DNA of 64,000 nucleotides, from the NCBI GenBank assembly GCA_021772975.1, contig JAJFKY010000022.1, positions 372,001-436,000 on the forward strand, read 5' to 3'. Under the pieces are notes generated by a model that saw nothing but the letters and a program-made list of their open reading frames with translations, searched no databases and had not been told where the DNA came from. The stretch comes from Gammaproteobacteria bacterium (GTDB lineage Bacteria > Pseudomonadota > Gammaproteobacteria > Xanthomonadales > Wenzhouxiangellaceae). Positions within the stretch are counted from its first letter, which is position 1. The number at the start of each line of letters is the position of its first letter. Shown here one piece after another: positions 27,097-36,133 of the stretch. The translations under genes and the position numbers were made by a program.

Positions 27097-27226
27097 GGGA
27101 AACTTAAGGCCTCATGTAGCATTTACACCATGAGCAAGCAGAATACAGAATGCGCCTGTTAACTCAGGTGTCAGGTGAATACAATCTCTATACAGGCAGA
27201 TGGATGTATGACATGGGGACAACACT

Positions 27227-27820
27227 ATGACAAGCACTGATTCTTGCGTAACGATCCATATGGCCGCAAGCCTTGACGGCTTTATCGCCAGAAAGGACGG
27301 CAGCGTCGACTGGCTTGAGACCTCGGATGAATTCGCGGACGGCGACACCATGGACCCCGAATTCGTCGAGGCATTTCTCAAGACGATCGACTGTTACGTT
27401 ATGGGATCACGAACCTATGAGACCGCGCTTGATTTTGAAGCCAAAGGCCTGGGGTGGTCGTATGGCGACAAACCCACCTTCGTGCTCACCAGCCGGGAAT
27501 TGCCGCGCATCCGGGATACCATCGAGTTCTACTCGGGCAATCTTGCGCAGTTCGTGAATGAGCAGCTACGGCCTTCATTCGGTTCAATCTGGTTTGTTGG
27601 AGGCGGGGCAGTTGCCGCTGAATGCGTTCGTCTCGGGCTGGCCAATGAAGTTCGTTATTCGATATTACCGATCCTGATTGGTGACGGAATCCCGTTCTTC
27701 AACAAGCTCGACGGAGACGCTCCGCTGCACCTGAAGGAGGTCAAAGCCTACCAGAGTGGTATGGTAGAGCTTTGTTATGAGGTGCAAGGGCGTCCTGGCG
27801 AAACAGGAGAAACCAGCTGA
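27227..27820 (+). CDS. Dihydrofolate-reductase-family (RibD C-terminal-like) protein
   Basis: 197 residues from the ATG at 27227, which has GGGGA upstream. Motifs of the RibD_C/DHFR-like family are VTIHMAASLDGFIARKDGSV at the start, CYVMGSRTYETAL near residue 65, FVLTSRELP, SIWFVGGGAVAAECVRLGL and ILIGDGIPFF. These proteins share the NADPH-binding DHFR fold, but their substrates are mostly unknown (YyaP/YwjB type). It is found often as mobile cargo and lies just right of the higBA/attC patch. Confidence 0.88.
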   Translation: MTSTDSCVTIHMAASLDGFIARKDGSVDWLETSDEFADGDTMDPEFVEAFLKTIDCYVMGSRTYETALDFEAKGLGWSYGDKPTFVLTSRELPRIRDTIEFYSGNLAQFVNEQLRPSFGSIWFVGGGAVAAECVRLGLANEVRYSILPILIGDGIPFFNKLDGDAPLHLKEVKAYQSGMVELCYEVQGRPGETGETS

Positions 27821-27844
27821 CAGCAAAGCTCGCTGAATGACTGT

Positions 27845-28447
27845 TCATAACGACTGCGGAACATCACCGATATCATTGGACAAAGTCGTCAACAGCTGCT
27901 TGATTTCCCCGGTGATCCTGTCCAGTTCAGTTTGAATATCGGCCCAGATCTTATCCGAAGCCGCGCTGCGGTTATCCGGTGATCGATCCTGCGCATCGAG
28001 TTGCAGATAGATTCTTGTATCAATTTCAAACAACTCGGTAAACACCGTATACAGCTGATCGCGGACATCGTTGTCCTTGAAATAAAACTCCGCCCGGTTG
28101 GCACTTGCGCCGAGTTCGGTATTGGCGCTTCTCGCGGTTTTCTCATAATCCACCAGATGCGCAACCAGGGCTGTCTGATTTGGCTGGCCATTGATAAAAT
28201 CGAACACCAGAAAATAAGCAGCGGTGCGGTAATTCCATAGCGTATGGTTGGCATGCTCAAGCACCTCGAGCTGCTTATCCACAATGGCCTGATGCTGATA
28301 CTGCTGGATATATTGACGGACTGAATTGCTCTTGGCTTCTTCCAGTAAATACGGCCCCAAAAAGCCGGTAAATACACCAGCAACGATCGCTGCCATGGTT
28401 GGGCTGCGCAAGAACGCTAAAAGACTCTCGGACCTGTTGCCTGACAT
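27845..28447 (-). CDS. Membrane-anchored helical protein, unknown function
   Basis: 200 residues. One hydrophobic segment near residues 17-35 (MAAIVAGVFTGFLGPYLL) is followed by a long helical domain with many charged residues. It resembles a signal-anchored four-helix bundle. No family is recognised. The start has a GGTGGGG ribosome site. It is convergent with the DHFR-family gene, separated by 24 bp. A 217-bp gap to the next gene on the right holds nothing recognisable. Confidence 0.6.
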   Translation of the reverse strand: MSGNRSESLLAFLRSPTMAAIVAGVFTGFLGPYLLEEAKSNSVRQYIQQYQHQAIVDKQLEVLEHANHTLWNYRTAAYFLVFDFINGQPNQTALVAHLVDYEKTARSANTELGASANRAEFYFKDNDVRDQLYTVFTELFEIDTRIYLQLDAQDRSPDNRSAASDKIWADIQTELDRITGEIKQLLTTLSNDIGDVPQSL

Positions 28448-28664
28448 GATGACCCCACCAGTATTTTTTGTTTTTAAATGCTCTACTCCCAGTTGACTCA
28501 GTATAGCTTATGCTGCAGTGATACCACGGCGATAGGTTATTGAATCTACCGGCGGGGTGGTAACCACAACTAAACAGCTGGTTTCTACCGGCCATCACAC
28601 CGCCATCCACAAACTTTTTGAAAAGAATTAAGTTGTGAGTGCCCTCAAGACAAGTTTTTCAACA

Positions 28665-29660
28665 TCAAACCGGATCAGGCTGGATATCCAGTTCCAGAGT
28701 GATGCTCAGTGACTGGCCATTCAATTCAAGCGACATCGTCATAGCGATCTGACTCTGACCCTCCTGTTTTTGCCAGCGCAGCTTATCCCCACCCGCCTTT
28801 GGCAGCGCCTCCCAGCGCGGCAGATTGGCCATATATTGTTCCACCACCTGCGTTAACTCCACGCGCGAGAAGCCGGTGGTGCCTTCGAAGCGGGACAACC
28901 AGTGGTGCTGATCGCCAAAATGGTATTTTCGATGCAATCGGGTGTGCTCCGGCCAGTCGATTGCCAGTGGCGGGAAATGCCGGTCGGCCATCAGGCCACG
29001 GACAAAACCATCCTGCGGCCGCCAGTCATACTCCAAATGCATCGCAATGGTTTTCGCACGCTCCATGCCGTGGCGTTTGGCCACCAGGTGCAACGCCGCA
29101 TCAATACCGGATGACAATCCCGCGGAGGTGATGATCTTGCCATTGTCGACGAAACGCGCGTCATCAATGACGTTAATGGCTGGGTTGTTGCGCCGCAGAC
29201 CTGGTATGGCGGAGTGAAAGGTCGTTGCGGTCAGCCCGTCAAGCAGTTTGGCGCTGGCCAGAATATGTGAGCCGGTACATACCGACAGTATCTGCTCGGC
29301 CGTTTTCGCCTGCTGTTGCAGCCATTGGCGGATTTGTTTATCCGCCGCCGCGGCATTGATATCTCCTCCCGGAACCAAAACAACATCCACCTCAGGCAGG
29401 TTGGCAAACGAATGATCCGGAGTCACCATCAAACCCATGGCCGTGGTCACTGATTCACCTTCAACCGATACCGTATACACACCGAAACCGGCTTGACCAA
29501 AGACTTCATAGGGCGCCGTGAAATCGATAATCTGTACGCCGTCAAACAGCAAAATCCCCACCGAAACCGGTGGTTGTGAATGGATCGGATGGGCCGCTCT
29601 GGCGGTGTTCACGGTAACCATCATACAACTCACCAGTAATACATAGTTGAGATATCGCAT
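28665..29660 (-). CDS. Exported DJ-1/PfpI-superfamily protein (GlxA-like without HTH)
   Basis: 331 residues. A signal peptide ends near TARAAHP, unusual for this superfamily. The DJ-1/PfpI domain has VGILLFDGVQIIDFTAPYEV, DVVLVPGGD and the nucleophile elbow LSVCTGSHILASAKLLDG with the conserved Cys, then TTFHSA. It lacks the AraC HTH of GlxA regulators and instead has a C-terminal extension (residues about 220-331). Cys-dependent chemistry in the periplasm is possible. It lies 132 bp downstream of a GlxA regulator on the same strand, so the two may be linked. Confidence 0.82.
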   Translation of the reverse strand: MRYLNYVLLVSCMMVTVNTARAAHPIHSQPPVSVGILLFDGVQIIDFTAPYEVFGQAGFGVYTVSVEGESVTTAMGLMVTPDHSFANLPEVDVVLVPGGDINAAAADKQIRQWLQQQAKTAEQILSVCTGSHILASAKLLDGLTATTFHSAIPGLRRNNPAINVIDDARFVDNGKIITSAGLSSGIDAALHLVAKRHGMERAKTIAMHLEYDWRPQDGFVRGLMADRHFPPLAIDWPEHTRLHRKYHFGDQHHWLSRFEGTTGFSRVELTQVVEQYMANLPRWEALPKAGGDKLRWQKQEGQSQIAMTMSLELNGQSLSITLELDIQPDPV

Positions 29661-29792
29661 CGTTGTTCTCCAGATAAATCATGGGCTGACAGACAAAGCT
29701 GCCTGACCTTTAATCCTAGAGAGCCACGTATCAAACCGGGTGACAAAAAACCAGCAATTCCAGCCAACATCAACTGAATTTCAGTGGCGAAC

Positions 29793-30794
29793 TTAAGCCA
29801 CGGAACTGAATCGCTGACGGTATTCGCCGGGTTTCACCTTCAACCGGCGAACAAACGCACGCAGCAATGTACTTTCCTGACCAAAGCCGCATAACTTAGC
29901 AATTGTTTCAAGTGGTTGCGTGGTGTTTTCCAGCAGCCCTTTGGCTGCCTCAATGCGTAAGTTTTCCACAAACCGGCTGGGCGTGACCGCACACTCGTCA
30001 CGGAAACGCCGCGCGAAGTTTCGCTCGCTCATGTTGACGCGTCCGGCCATCATGGCAACGGTGATATTGTGTTGATAGTTTTGTTGCAGCCAATCAATCA
30101 AGGCCGCAAAACGGTCCGATCTGAGTTGATCATTTAAAAATTGACTGAACTGTTTCTGTCCGCCGGAACGTTTCATAAACAGCACCATGCGCTTGGCAAC
30201 CTTCAATGCCAGTGCCTTGCCAAAATCAACGCTCACCATCGCTAATGCCAGGTCCATGCCTGCCGTAATCCCGGCGGATGTCCAGATATTTCCTGTTCGG
30301 ATGTAAATAGCATCTGCAACGACCTGGACCGAAGGGTACTTTTGCTTCAGTTCGGATACATCATCCCAGTGCGTGGTTGCCTGTTGATGGTTCAACAACT
30401 CACTTTCGCCCAATAACAACGCGCCATTACACACCGAAGCCAGACGTTGCACCCGCTTGGCACTTTGTCTAACCCATTCCACCAGCCCCCGGTCGGAGCG
30501 TATCCGATCCATACAGTCACCCATGCCGCCACTGACAAATAAGGTATGAATATCATCCGGCGCATCCCGGTAAGCATAATCCGCCAGCACCTGAATGCCT
30601 GATGAAAAGCGTACCGGGCCCGCCTGCGGTGCAATAATGCTGATGCGATAAGCCGGCCTGCCGCGGATACCATCATCCATTAACTGCTGGTTGGTAAGAG
30701 CAAACACTTCCAGCGGCCCGATGGTGTCCAGCCCCTGGGCTTCAGGATAGGTCAGCATGGCAATATGCAATTCTCCGCTTACCGTAGAACTCAT
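29793..30794 (-). CDS. GlxA-family transcriptional regulator (DJ-1/PfpI sensor plus AraC HTH)
   Basis: 333 residues. The N-terminal PfpI-like domain has IAMLTYPEAQGLDTIGPLEV, the Cys elbow LASVCNGALLLGESELLN and HWDD. The C-terminal AraC-type DNA-binding domain has ITVAMMAGRVNMSERNFARR and the second helix pair ETIAKLCGFGQESTLLRAFV. It probably senses a small metabolite and controls adjacent genes. The exported PfpI-like protein lies directly downstream, and a broken HxlR regulator is divergent on the other side. Confidence 0.92.
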   Translation of the reverse strand: MSSTVSGELHIAMLTYPEAQGLDTIGPLEVFALTNQQLMDDGIRGRPAYRISIIAPQAGPVRFSSGIQVLADYAYRDAPDDIHTLFVSGGMGDCMDRIRSDRGLVEWVRQSAKRVQRLASVCNGALLLGESELLNHQQATTHWDDVSELKQKYPSVQVVADAIYIRTGNIWTSAGITAGMDLALAMVSVDFGKALALKVAKRMVLFMKRSGGQKQFSQFLNDQLRSDRFAALIDWLQQNYQHNITVAMMAGRVNMSERNFARRFRDECAVTPSRFVENLRIEAAKGLLENTTQPLETIAKLCGFGQESTLLRAFVRRLKVKPGEYRQRFSSVA

Positions 30795-30814
30795 GCGGAA
30801 ATACTCATGAAAGA

Positions 30815-31244
30815 ATGCTCATTGCTAATTGGAACCGATTATTTATAACGATTATTGCCAGACAAAACCAGGCATACCCGGAATGCCCGTCTGAGTTTCT
30901 GATCTTCGTCGATAGCCGCTTAACAAACAAGTGCGGCTGCCCGCTGCAATCCGCGCACACGATTGAGACCATCCATGGCTGCAAGTGGTCGCTGACGGTC
31001 TATCAGCTGTTGGCCAGAGGCATTAACCGGGCCAAGCGAAATGGTACGCAATGTGCACGACATAAACACCAAGGTGCTGAACGAATGTCTGCGTAAGAAT
31101 GTTCAATTTGGCATCCTGCAGCGTCATGCTTATAGCGAATTACCGCCACGGCTTGAGTGCCGGGTGACCCGCTTCGGGACTAAGCTCATTCGCATATTGG
31201 ACGAGTTGGAAAAACTGCAGAGCGAGATTGATAACGACCACTAA
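30815..31244 (+). pseudogene. Frameshifted HxlR-family regulator
   Basis: Two frames carry parts of one HxlR winged helix. From about 30929 one frame gives CGCPLQSAHTIETIHGCKW followed by SLTVYQLLARGINR. From about 31032 the next frame continues with PSEMVRNVHDINTKVLNECL, then YSELPPRLECRVTRFGTKL and RILDELEKL. Removing one G at about 31031 joins them into a normal HxlR domain (CP near the start, GxKW, PPRxEYxLTxxG). The break is a single-base insertion, so it could be a real mutation or a sequencing error. The start codon is uncertain, and the conserved core begins near 30929. Confidence 0.75.
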
Positions 31245-31318
31245 CAGCGGCGGTAATGGTCCAAGCGATCCTGAATGTCAGCTCAGACAAACCACACCCG
31301 CCACCACGCGACCGGCGC

Positions 31319-34117
31319 TTATAGCCGGTAGTTCAACCGCAGCCAGAAAGTCGTGCCCAGCAAGCGATAGGTCGATACATCGGTATTGGCCTCATCGGCG
31401 TTGGCGAGAAACGGTGGGGTTTCATCGGTCAGATTATCGATGCCGGCGCTGATAGCGGCATCTGTGGTCAACGCGAAACTGGCGAAAACATCGTGATAAA
31501 CCTGATTGGGAACCTGGTTGACCGTGCCGGGAAATATCTCGCCGCCGGTTTCCTCCACCGAACCGATCCATTGCGCTTCATAGCCAACCCGCCAGCGTCC
31601 CCCGGTCCAGCCAATCCGATAATTACCACGCCAGCGCGGAATCGCCCCGAACGTATCCATATCAAAACCGCCGGCACCGGCAAATGGCTCCGCCCCGGGG
31701 AAAGCCACCAGGTCGCGTTCGGCGACATAGCTGATCAGAATCCGATGATCGAAACTGCCGCCCCAACCCGGATGCGCGTAAGCCAGATCCAGATCGACGC
31801 CCTGGGCGGTTTCTGAAGCGATATTCTGCAGTTGCGCGCTGATCTGGGTAATGCCGCCGCTGGTGTCGCGGATGATTCGTTCGCAGAACGCGGGCTCACC
31901 GGTAGTCAGGCATTGCTCCAGAATGGTATTGGAACCCAGTGCAAATATGCCGTTATCGATCTGAATATCGTAGTAGTCCAGATTAACTACCAGCCCGTCC
32001 AGCCAGGCGGGTTGATAGGTCAGACCGACGCTGAACACATCTGCCTGCTCCGGTCCCAGATCGGCGTTCCCGCCGCCCAGTTGCGGGGTTTCCTGACCAT
32101 TCTGAATAAAGCTGCCATCCGCGGGCACGCCCTGCGCGACACAGCGCTCAACCGCGGCCGTGCCCAACTGGGAGAAATCAGCGCAGGGGTCCTGCACTAT
32201 CGGATTGGACTGGGAAAAACCGCCGAACAGTTCACGCACGTTCGGAGCCCGGAAAGCCTCTGAGTAGGCGACCCGGAACTGCAGGTCCTCGACCGGACGG
32301 TAATGCAGGCCCACTTCATACAACAGCTCGGTGCCGAAATTGGAAAAACTCACCAGCCGCGAACCCAGGTCCAGACTCAATTCTCTGGCCAGTGGCACAT
32401 CGCGCAGCAGTGGAATACCAAATTCGGCATACACTTCATGGGTGTCAAAGCCGCCGCTGGTCGCCGCCCGCGCGCTGCCGGTGGTATTGCCGATAACCGT
32501 TTGCGGATCGGGATTATCGCTGGCGTCTTCATCACGGTATTCATAACCGAACGCCGCCCCCAGCGAGCCGGCCGGTAATTCCAGTAAGCTGCCGCTGATA
32601 TTCGCGCTGAATACGGTCTGCTCGTTAAAGCCGGCGTCACGCAGATCTGTACCGACAAAATCCAGCATATCCTGCGTTATGCTGCCGGCCCCAGCAAATA
32701 CATTCAACGGCACACACTGATTAACCGGAGCATCCGGTGTGCCGCAGACGGCATTACCCGTGGCATCAAAAAAAGACGGCCCCAGCGCCAGCTGCAGCTG
32801 GCTGTCCAGCAAATCTCCGGTCTGCAGCTGATCGGTACTGTTGCGGGCATGGTTAATACTGACGTCCCAGAACCAGCCCGCCACCAGTCCATCGGCGCCC
32901 AGCACAAACCGCCAGGCATCATTATCCTGGATAAACCGGCGCGGCCCGGCTTCCACCAGCCGCCGCCGCACATCGGTCAATTCCTCACCGAATGGATTGA
33001 AGGCATTGGCGGCGCTGACCGAGACGTTTTCTTCCCGGTTGGTAAAAAACGGCAGCGGCGCCAGTTGCTGGCTGGAATCGCGGCGATGATAGAACGCTTC
33101 GCCGAATACATTAAACGCGGTGCTGAAAGCAAAACGGCCCTGGGCAAACACGGAAAAACGCTCGGAAGCCTGCAGCAGGTCTTCAAATGGATTGAAGTTA
33201 AACCGGTCGGTATCAGGTCCTGAGTCAATAAACGGGCGGAAATCGTCAATCGAATTCCCGGCGGCGCCATCGATCAGGGTCAAGCGGCCCAGAGAAGTAC
33301 GGAAATTGCCTTGCGGCGGGGCCGAACTGCCGTCCGCAACAATACTGTTATCCGGTCCCGAAACGGTCAGCAGGCTATTGGAAAAACCCCTATCGCCTTT
33401 GCTGACGGCGGCCTGATCGGAGTATTCCAGCCCGGCAAAAAAACTGGCGCGGCCCAGTTGCTGGCCAAACACGGCGCTTAAGGCATAGGTTTCGGCATCG
33501 CCACGGCTGGTCAGTTTGCCCTGCGCCTGCAGTTCCAGCCCGTCGGTTTCGTTGCGGGTAATAATATTGACCACCCCGGCCACGGCGTCCGCGCCGTATT
33601 CCACCGAAGCGCCGGACTTGAAGATTTCCACCCGGTCAACCAGTGCCAGCGGCAGCATACTGATATCCACCACCCCGCTGGCGCCGTTGCCGCCGGGCAC
33701 AAACCGGCGACCATTGACCAGTACCAGAGTGCGCTCCGGACCCAGTCCGCGCAGTTCAATGGTGGAAATGCCACGCGACAAACCACCGCCCTCGCCCCGG
33801 CTGCTGGTGCTGGTATTGAGCGGTGAGCCGGTCACAAATGGCAGTTCCTGCAGAAAGTCGCCCAGCGATGCCTGACCCGAATTAACGATCTGTTCGCGCT
33901 CAATCACCGTCAACGGATAAGCCCCATCGGCTATCTGGGTACGCAGCCGGGTTCCGGTTACCGTAATCTGATCAAGTGCCTGCTCAGCATCCTGTTCCTG
34001 CGACCACAGGCTGGCGGCCGGCAGCAACGCCAGCACCAGGGTCAGCAGATAGACAGCGATGGGCAATAATGCCGTGACCGGTCGGACGACAGCAGTAATG
34101 CATTTTTGATCGTGCAC
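31319..34117 (-). CDS. TonB-dependent outer-membrane receptor, large
   Basis: 932 residues from a GTG start (AAGGAGA upstream). The signal region ends near LPAASLWSQ. A TonB box-like segment follows (DQITVTGTRLRT), then the plug (IELRGLGPERTLVLVNGRR, VEIFKSGASVEYGADAVAGV, VNIITR) and a 22-strand-type barrel ending in FWLRLNYRL with the terminal aromatic-x-Leu pattern. It imports an unknown substrate using TonB energy. The style (VTGTRLRT, AGASVEYG) is that of receptors for large organic ligands rather than ferric siderophores only. It is a single-gene unit, and the 382 bp upstream hold nothing recognisable. Confidence 0.93.
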   Translation of the reverse strand: MHDQKCITAVVRPVTALLPIAVYLLTLVLALLPAASLWSQEQDAEQALDQITVTGTRLRTQIADGAYPLTVIEREQIVNSGQASLGDFLQELPFVTGSPLNTSTSSRGEGGGLSRGISTIELRGLGPERTLVLVNGRRFVPGGNGASGVVDISMLPLALVDRVEIFKSGASVEYGADAVAGVVNIITRNETDGLELQAQGKLTSRGDAETYALSAVFGQQLGRASFFAGLEYSDQAAVSKGDRGFSNSLLTVSGPDNSIVADGSSAPPQGNFRTSLGRLTLIDGAAGNSIDDFRPFIDSGPDTDRFNFNPFEDLLQASERFSVFAQGRFAFSTAFNVFGEAFYHRRDSSQQLAPLPFFTNREENVSVSAANAFNPFGEELTDVRRRLVEAGPRRFIQDNDAWRFVLGADGLVAGWFWDVSINHARNSTDQLQTGDLLDSQLQLALGPSFFDATGNAVCGTPDAPVNQCVPLNVFAGAGSITQDMLDFVGTDLRDAGFNEQTVFSANISGSLLELPAGSLGAAFGYEYRDEDASDNPDPQTVIGNTTGSARAATSGGFDTHEVYAEFGIPLLRDVPLARELSLDLGSRLVSFSNFGTELLYEVGLHYRPVEDLQFRVAYSEAFRAPNVRELFGGFSQSNPIVQDPCADFSQLGTAAVERCVAQGVPADGSFIQNGQETPQLGGGNADLGPEQADVFSVGLTYQPAWLDGLVVNLDYYDIQIDNGIFALGSNTILEQCLTTGEPAFCERIIRDTSGGITQISAQLQNIASETAQGVDLDLAYAHPGWGGSFDHRILISYVAERDLVAFPGAEPFAGAGGFDMDTFGAIPRWRGNYRIGWTGGRWRVGYEAQWIGSVEETGGEIFPGTVNQVPNQVYHDVFASFALTTDAAISAGIDNLTDETPPFLANADEANTDVSTYRLLGTTFWLRLNYRL

Positions 34118-34499
34118 GCAGGCATCTCCTTATCATCTGACGGCAACTCCAGTTTTTTTGCTGGCGCCAGAGATTAAATTCACTCTATCCGAACTGCCTG
34201 GATTATGGTTGTTGTAGCAGCGCCCCAGCGAGCGAGCGCCATGGTATGCCGCCAGATACTGAGAGTCAAACCGGTCTAGAAGGGTCTGGATAAGCCATAC
34301 TTGTGGATAGCTGCAAACGGTCAGCCCAGGCAACTCTGCTGACCACCATAAACGCTGCTATGACAACAGCCGATCAAGGGTGTTCAGCCCCCGGCGGTAT
34401 CAATGCAGTGGGGACAGTGGTGGCGATAGCTGCAAGCGGCGCTGCAGCTAAACTGAGCGTTACAGGCTCAGCGGCCTACGACCAGCAAAGCTGCTCGGA

Positions 34500-36122
34500 T
34501 CAGGCGCGGGAAACCGCCTTGGGGCCGGCAGTTGAAGCAACACCAGCCTGTTTTTGTTGGCGCTTACGCTGGCGGCGCCGCCAATCCATGCGCAGGCCGA
34601 TAATGCCCATCAACACCACGCTGCTTAACAGCAATGTGGTCAGAATAATATTCTGCCAGTTGCGTCCCACCGGCCTCAGAAAATTCCACTTATGCAGCAT
34701 GCTGAAGCTGAATTGCTCCGGCCGGCGGCTGGCATCCATCCGATCAGCCTGCACGCCGCTGGCGGTATCCACGAAGACACTGCTGTGCAAAGGCTCAGCA
34801 TAATCCAGCCGCCAGACCGGCAGGCGTTTATTGCGGAAGTCGTAACCACTGCCAAACCGCGTAATCAACCGTGCCTGGTCAATATGCTCGCGATTCAGAC
34901 CGGTGAACAGCTCGCCCAGCCGGATCGCCAGTTCGCGGTCACCCTGTGGCCAGGGCTGACCACTGGCTGCATCCAGATACAGCGCGGGTCCGGTCGGACT
35001 GATGCCCGCAAAGCGGGCATTGCGGATAGCCGTGGGGCTGTCCGGCGCGCCACCACGCGGCCGCGCCAGTCCCAGCCGGTACAGGAACCGGTCACCATCA
35101 TGCACGATGGATAAGTGGTTGACGTTGAGACCCTCGGTCATAGCCGTCCATTGGGTATGCAGTGGAAAATCCACGCCCTGCAAGGCCAGCGGTGGCGACA
35201 TCTTTAGCTGACTTTGCTCAGCAAGACCGCTGTATTGCAGCAGATGCCATAGGCCGCTGCTGGTGAACATCAACAACGGCAGCGCCAGGACGTAGCCGGC
35301 CAGACGATGCCAGCCACGCTGTCCCGGAGCGCGTCGACGGCGGCGTATCAGTAACAGCATGCCCACTCCGGTTAAGGCCAGCGCCAGCAGTGAGCCGACC
35401 AGCAGCACGATCAGTAACAACCGCCCCCACTCGGCTTCACGTGGAAACCAGCTCCAGGTATGCACCCATTGAAACACCTGCTGCAGGTTGTGCTTGAAGT
35501 CATTGCTGATGGCAGCCACGGCGCCGGTTTCGGTATAAATATAGGCAGTCAGATGGTCATCACGGTCAAATTCGATCCGGTACACCGGCAACAGCCGGTT
35601 AACGCTGGGATACGCGTCGCTGAATGCGGTGACGTATTCAATCTGCCGCACCGCCGCGTCCTGTAACTGATTACCCAGATAATGGCGTGCCAGAAAAACC
35701 GCCTGGCGCTGATCATGGTCGCTCAGTTCAAGGCCGTCACTAAGTCGAAAATAACGTCGTGGCTGATCCTGTCGAGTGGTCACCTGCAGCAGGTTTTCCT
35801 GCTCACTGACCACCACGCGGACCGCCTGCGCCGAGTCAATACCGGCATTAGCGAGAATATCCCTGAGCGCGCTGGTACCGGTCAACTGCAGCGGCCGTTG
35901 CGGCGGAAAGAACACCGCCTGCTGAGGCCCGAAGGTGGCCATCACAATATGCGTCAAACCCGACAAGGCCCACAGCAGCAGCGCCACCCCGCCGAATATG
36001 GCGATCGTCTGATGCCATTGCACAGCCAGCTTTCTGGCTTGACGCCGCCAGCGGCCAGCGCTTTGGGATTGAGTGGAAGTTGGGTTGCCTGCTGGTGAGC
36101 TGTCTATTTGTTTATGCTGCAT
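34500..36122 (-). CDS. PepSY-domain inner-membrane protein
   Basis: 540 residues with four transmembrane helices of the PepSY_TM type: a first helix with HQTIAIFGGVALLLWALSG, a pair with LLLIVLLVGSLLALALTGVGMLLL and RLAGYVLALPLLMFTSSGLWHLL, and one near the end. Large periplasmic loops carry PepSY-like repeats. Family members are found beside siderophore receptors and are thought to help reduce or release ferric siderophores. The gene starts 11 bp after the stop of the TonB receptor gene, so the two form one operon with the receptor first. Confidence 0.85.
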   Translation of the reverse strand: MQHKQIDSSPAGNPTSTQSQSAGRWRRQARKLAVQWHQTIAIFGGVALLLWALSGLTHIVMATFGPQQAVFFPPQRPLQLTGTSALRDILANAGIDSAQAVRVVVSEQENLLQVTTRQDQPRRYFRLSDGLELSDHDQRQAVFLARHYLGNQLQDAAVRQIEYVTAFSDAYPSVNRLLPVYRIEFDRDDHLTAYIYTETGAVAAISNDFKHNLQQVFQWVHTWSWFPREAEWGRLLLIVLLVGSLLALALTGVGMLLLIRRRRRAPGQRGWHRLAGYVLALPLLMFTSSGLWHLLQYSGLAEQSQLKMSPPLALQGVDFPLHTQWTAMTEGLNVNHLSIVHDGDRFLYRLGLARPRGGAPDSPTAIRNARFAGISPTGPALYLDAASGQPWPQGDRELAIRLGELFTGLNREHIDQARLITRFGSGYDFRNKRLPVWRLDYAEPLHSSVFVDTASGVQADRMDASRRPEQFSFSMLHKWNFLRPVGRNWQNIILTTLLLSSVVLMGIIGLRMDWRRRQRKRQQKQAGVASTAGPKAVSRA

Positions 36123-36133
36123 GATGATGGTGC

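Noticed and set aside
27150-27190. Second attC-like segment (CTGTTAACTCAGGTGTCAGG)
   Set aside because: It lacks paired R and L boxes and a central hairpin at the right spacing.
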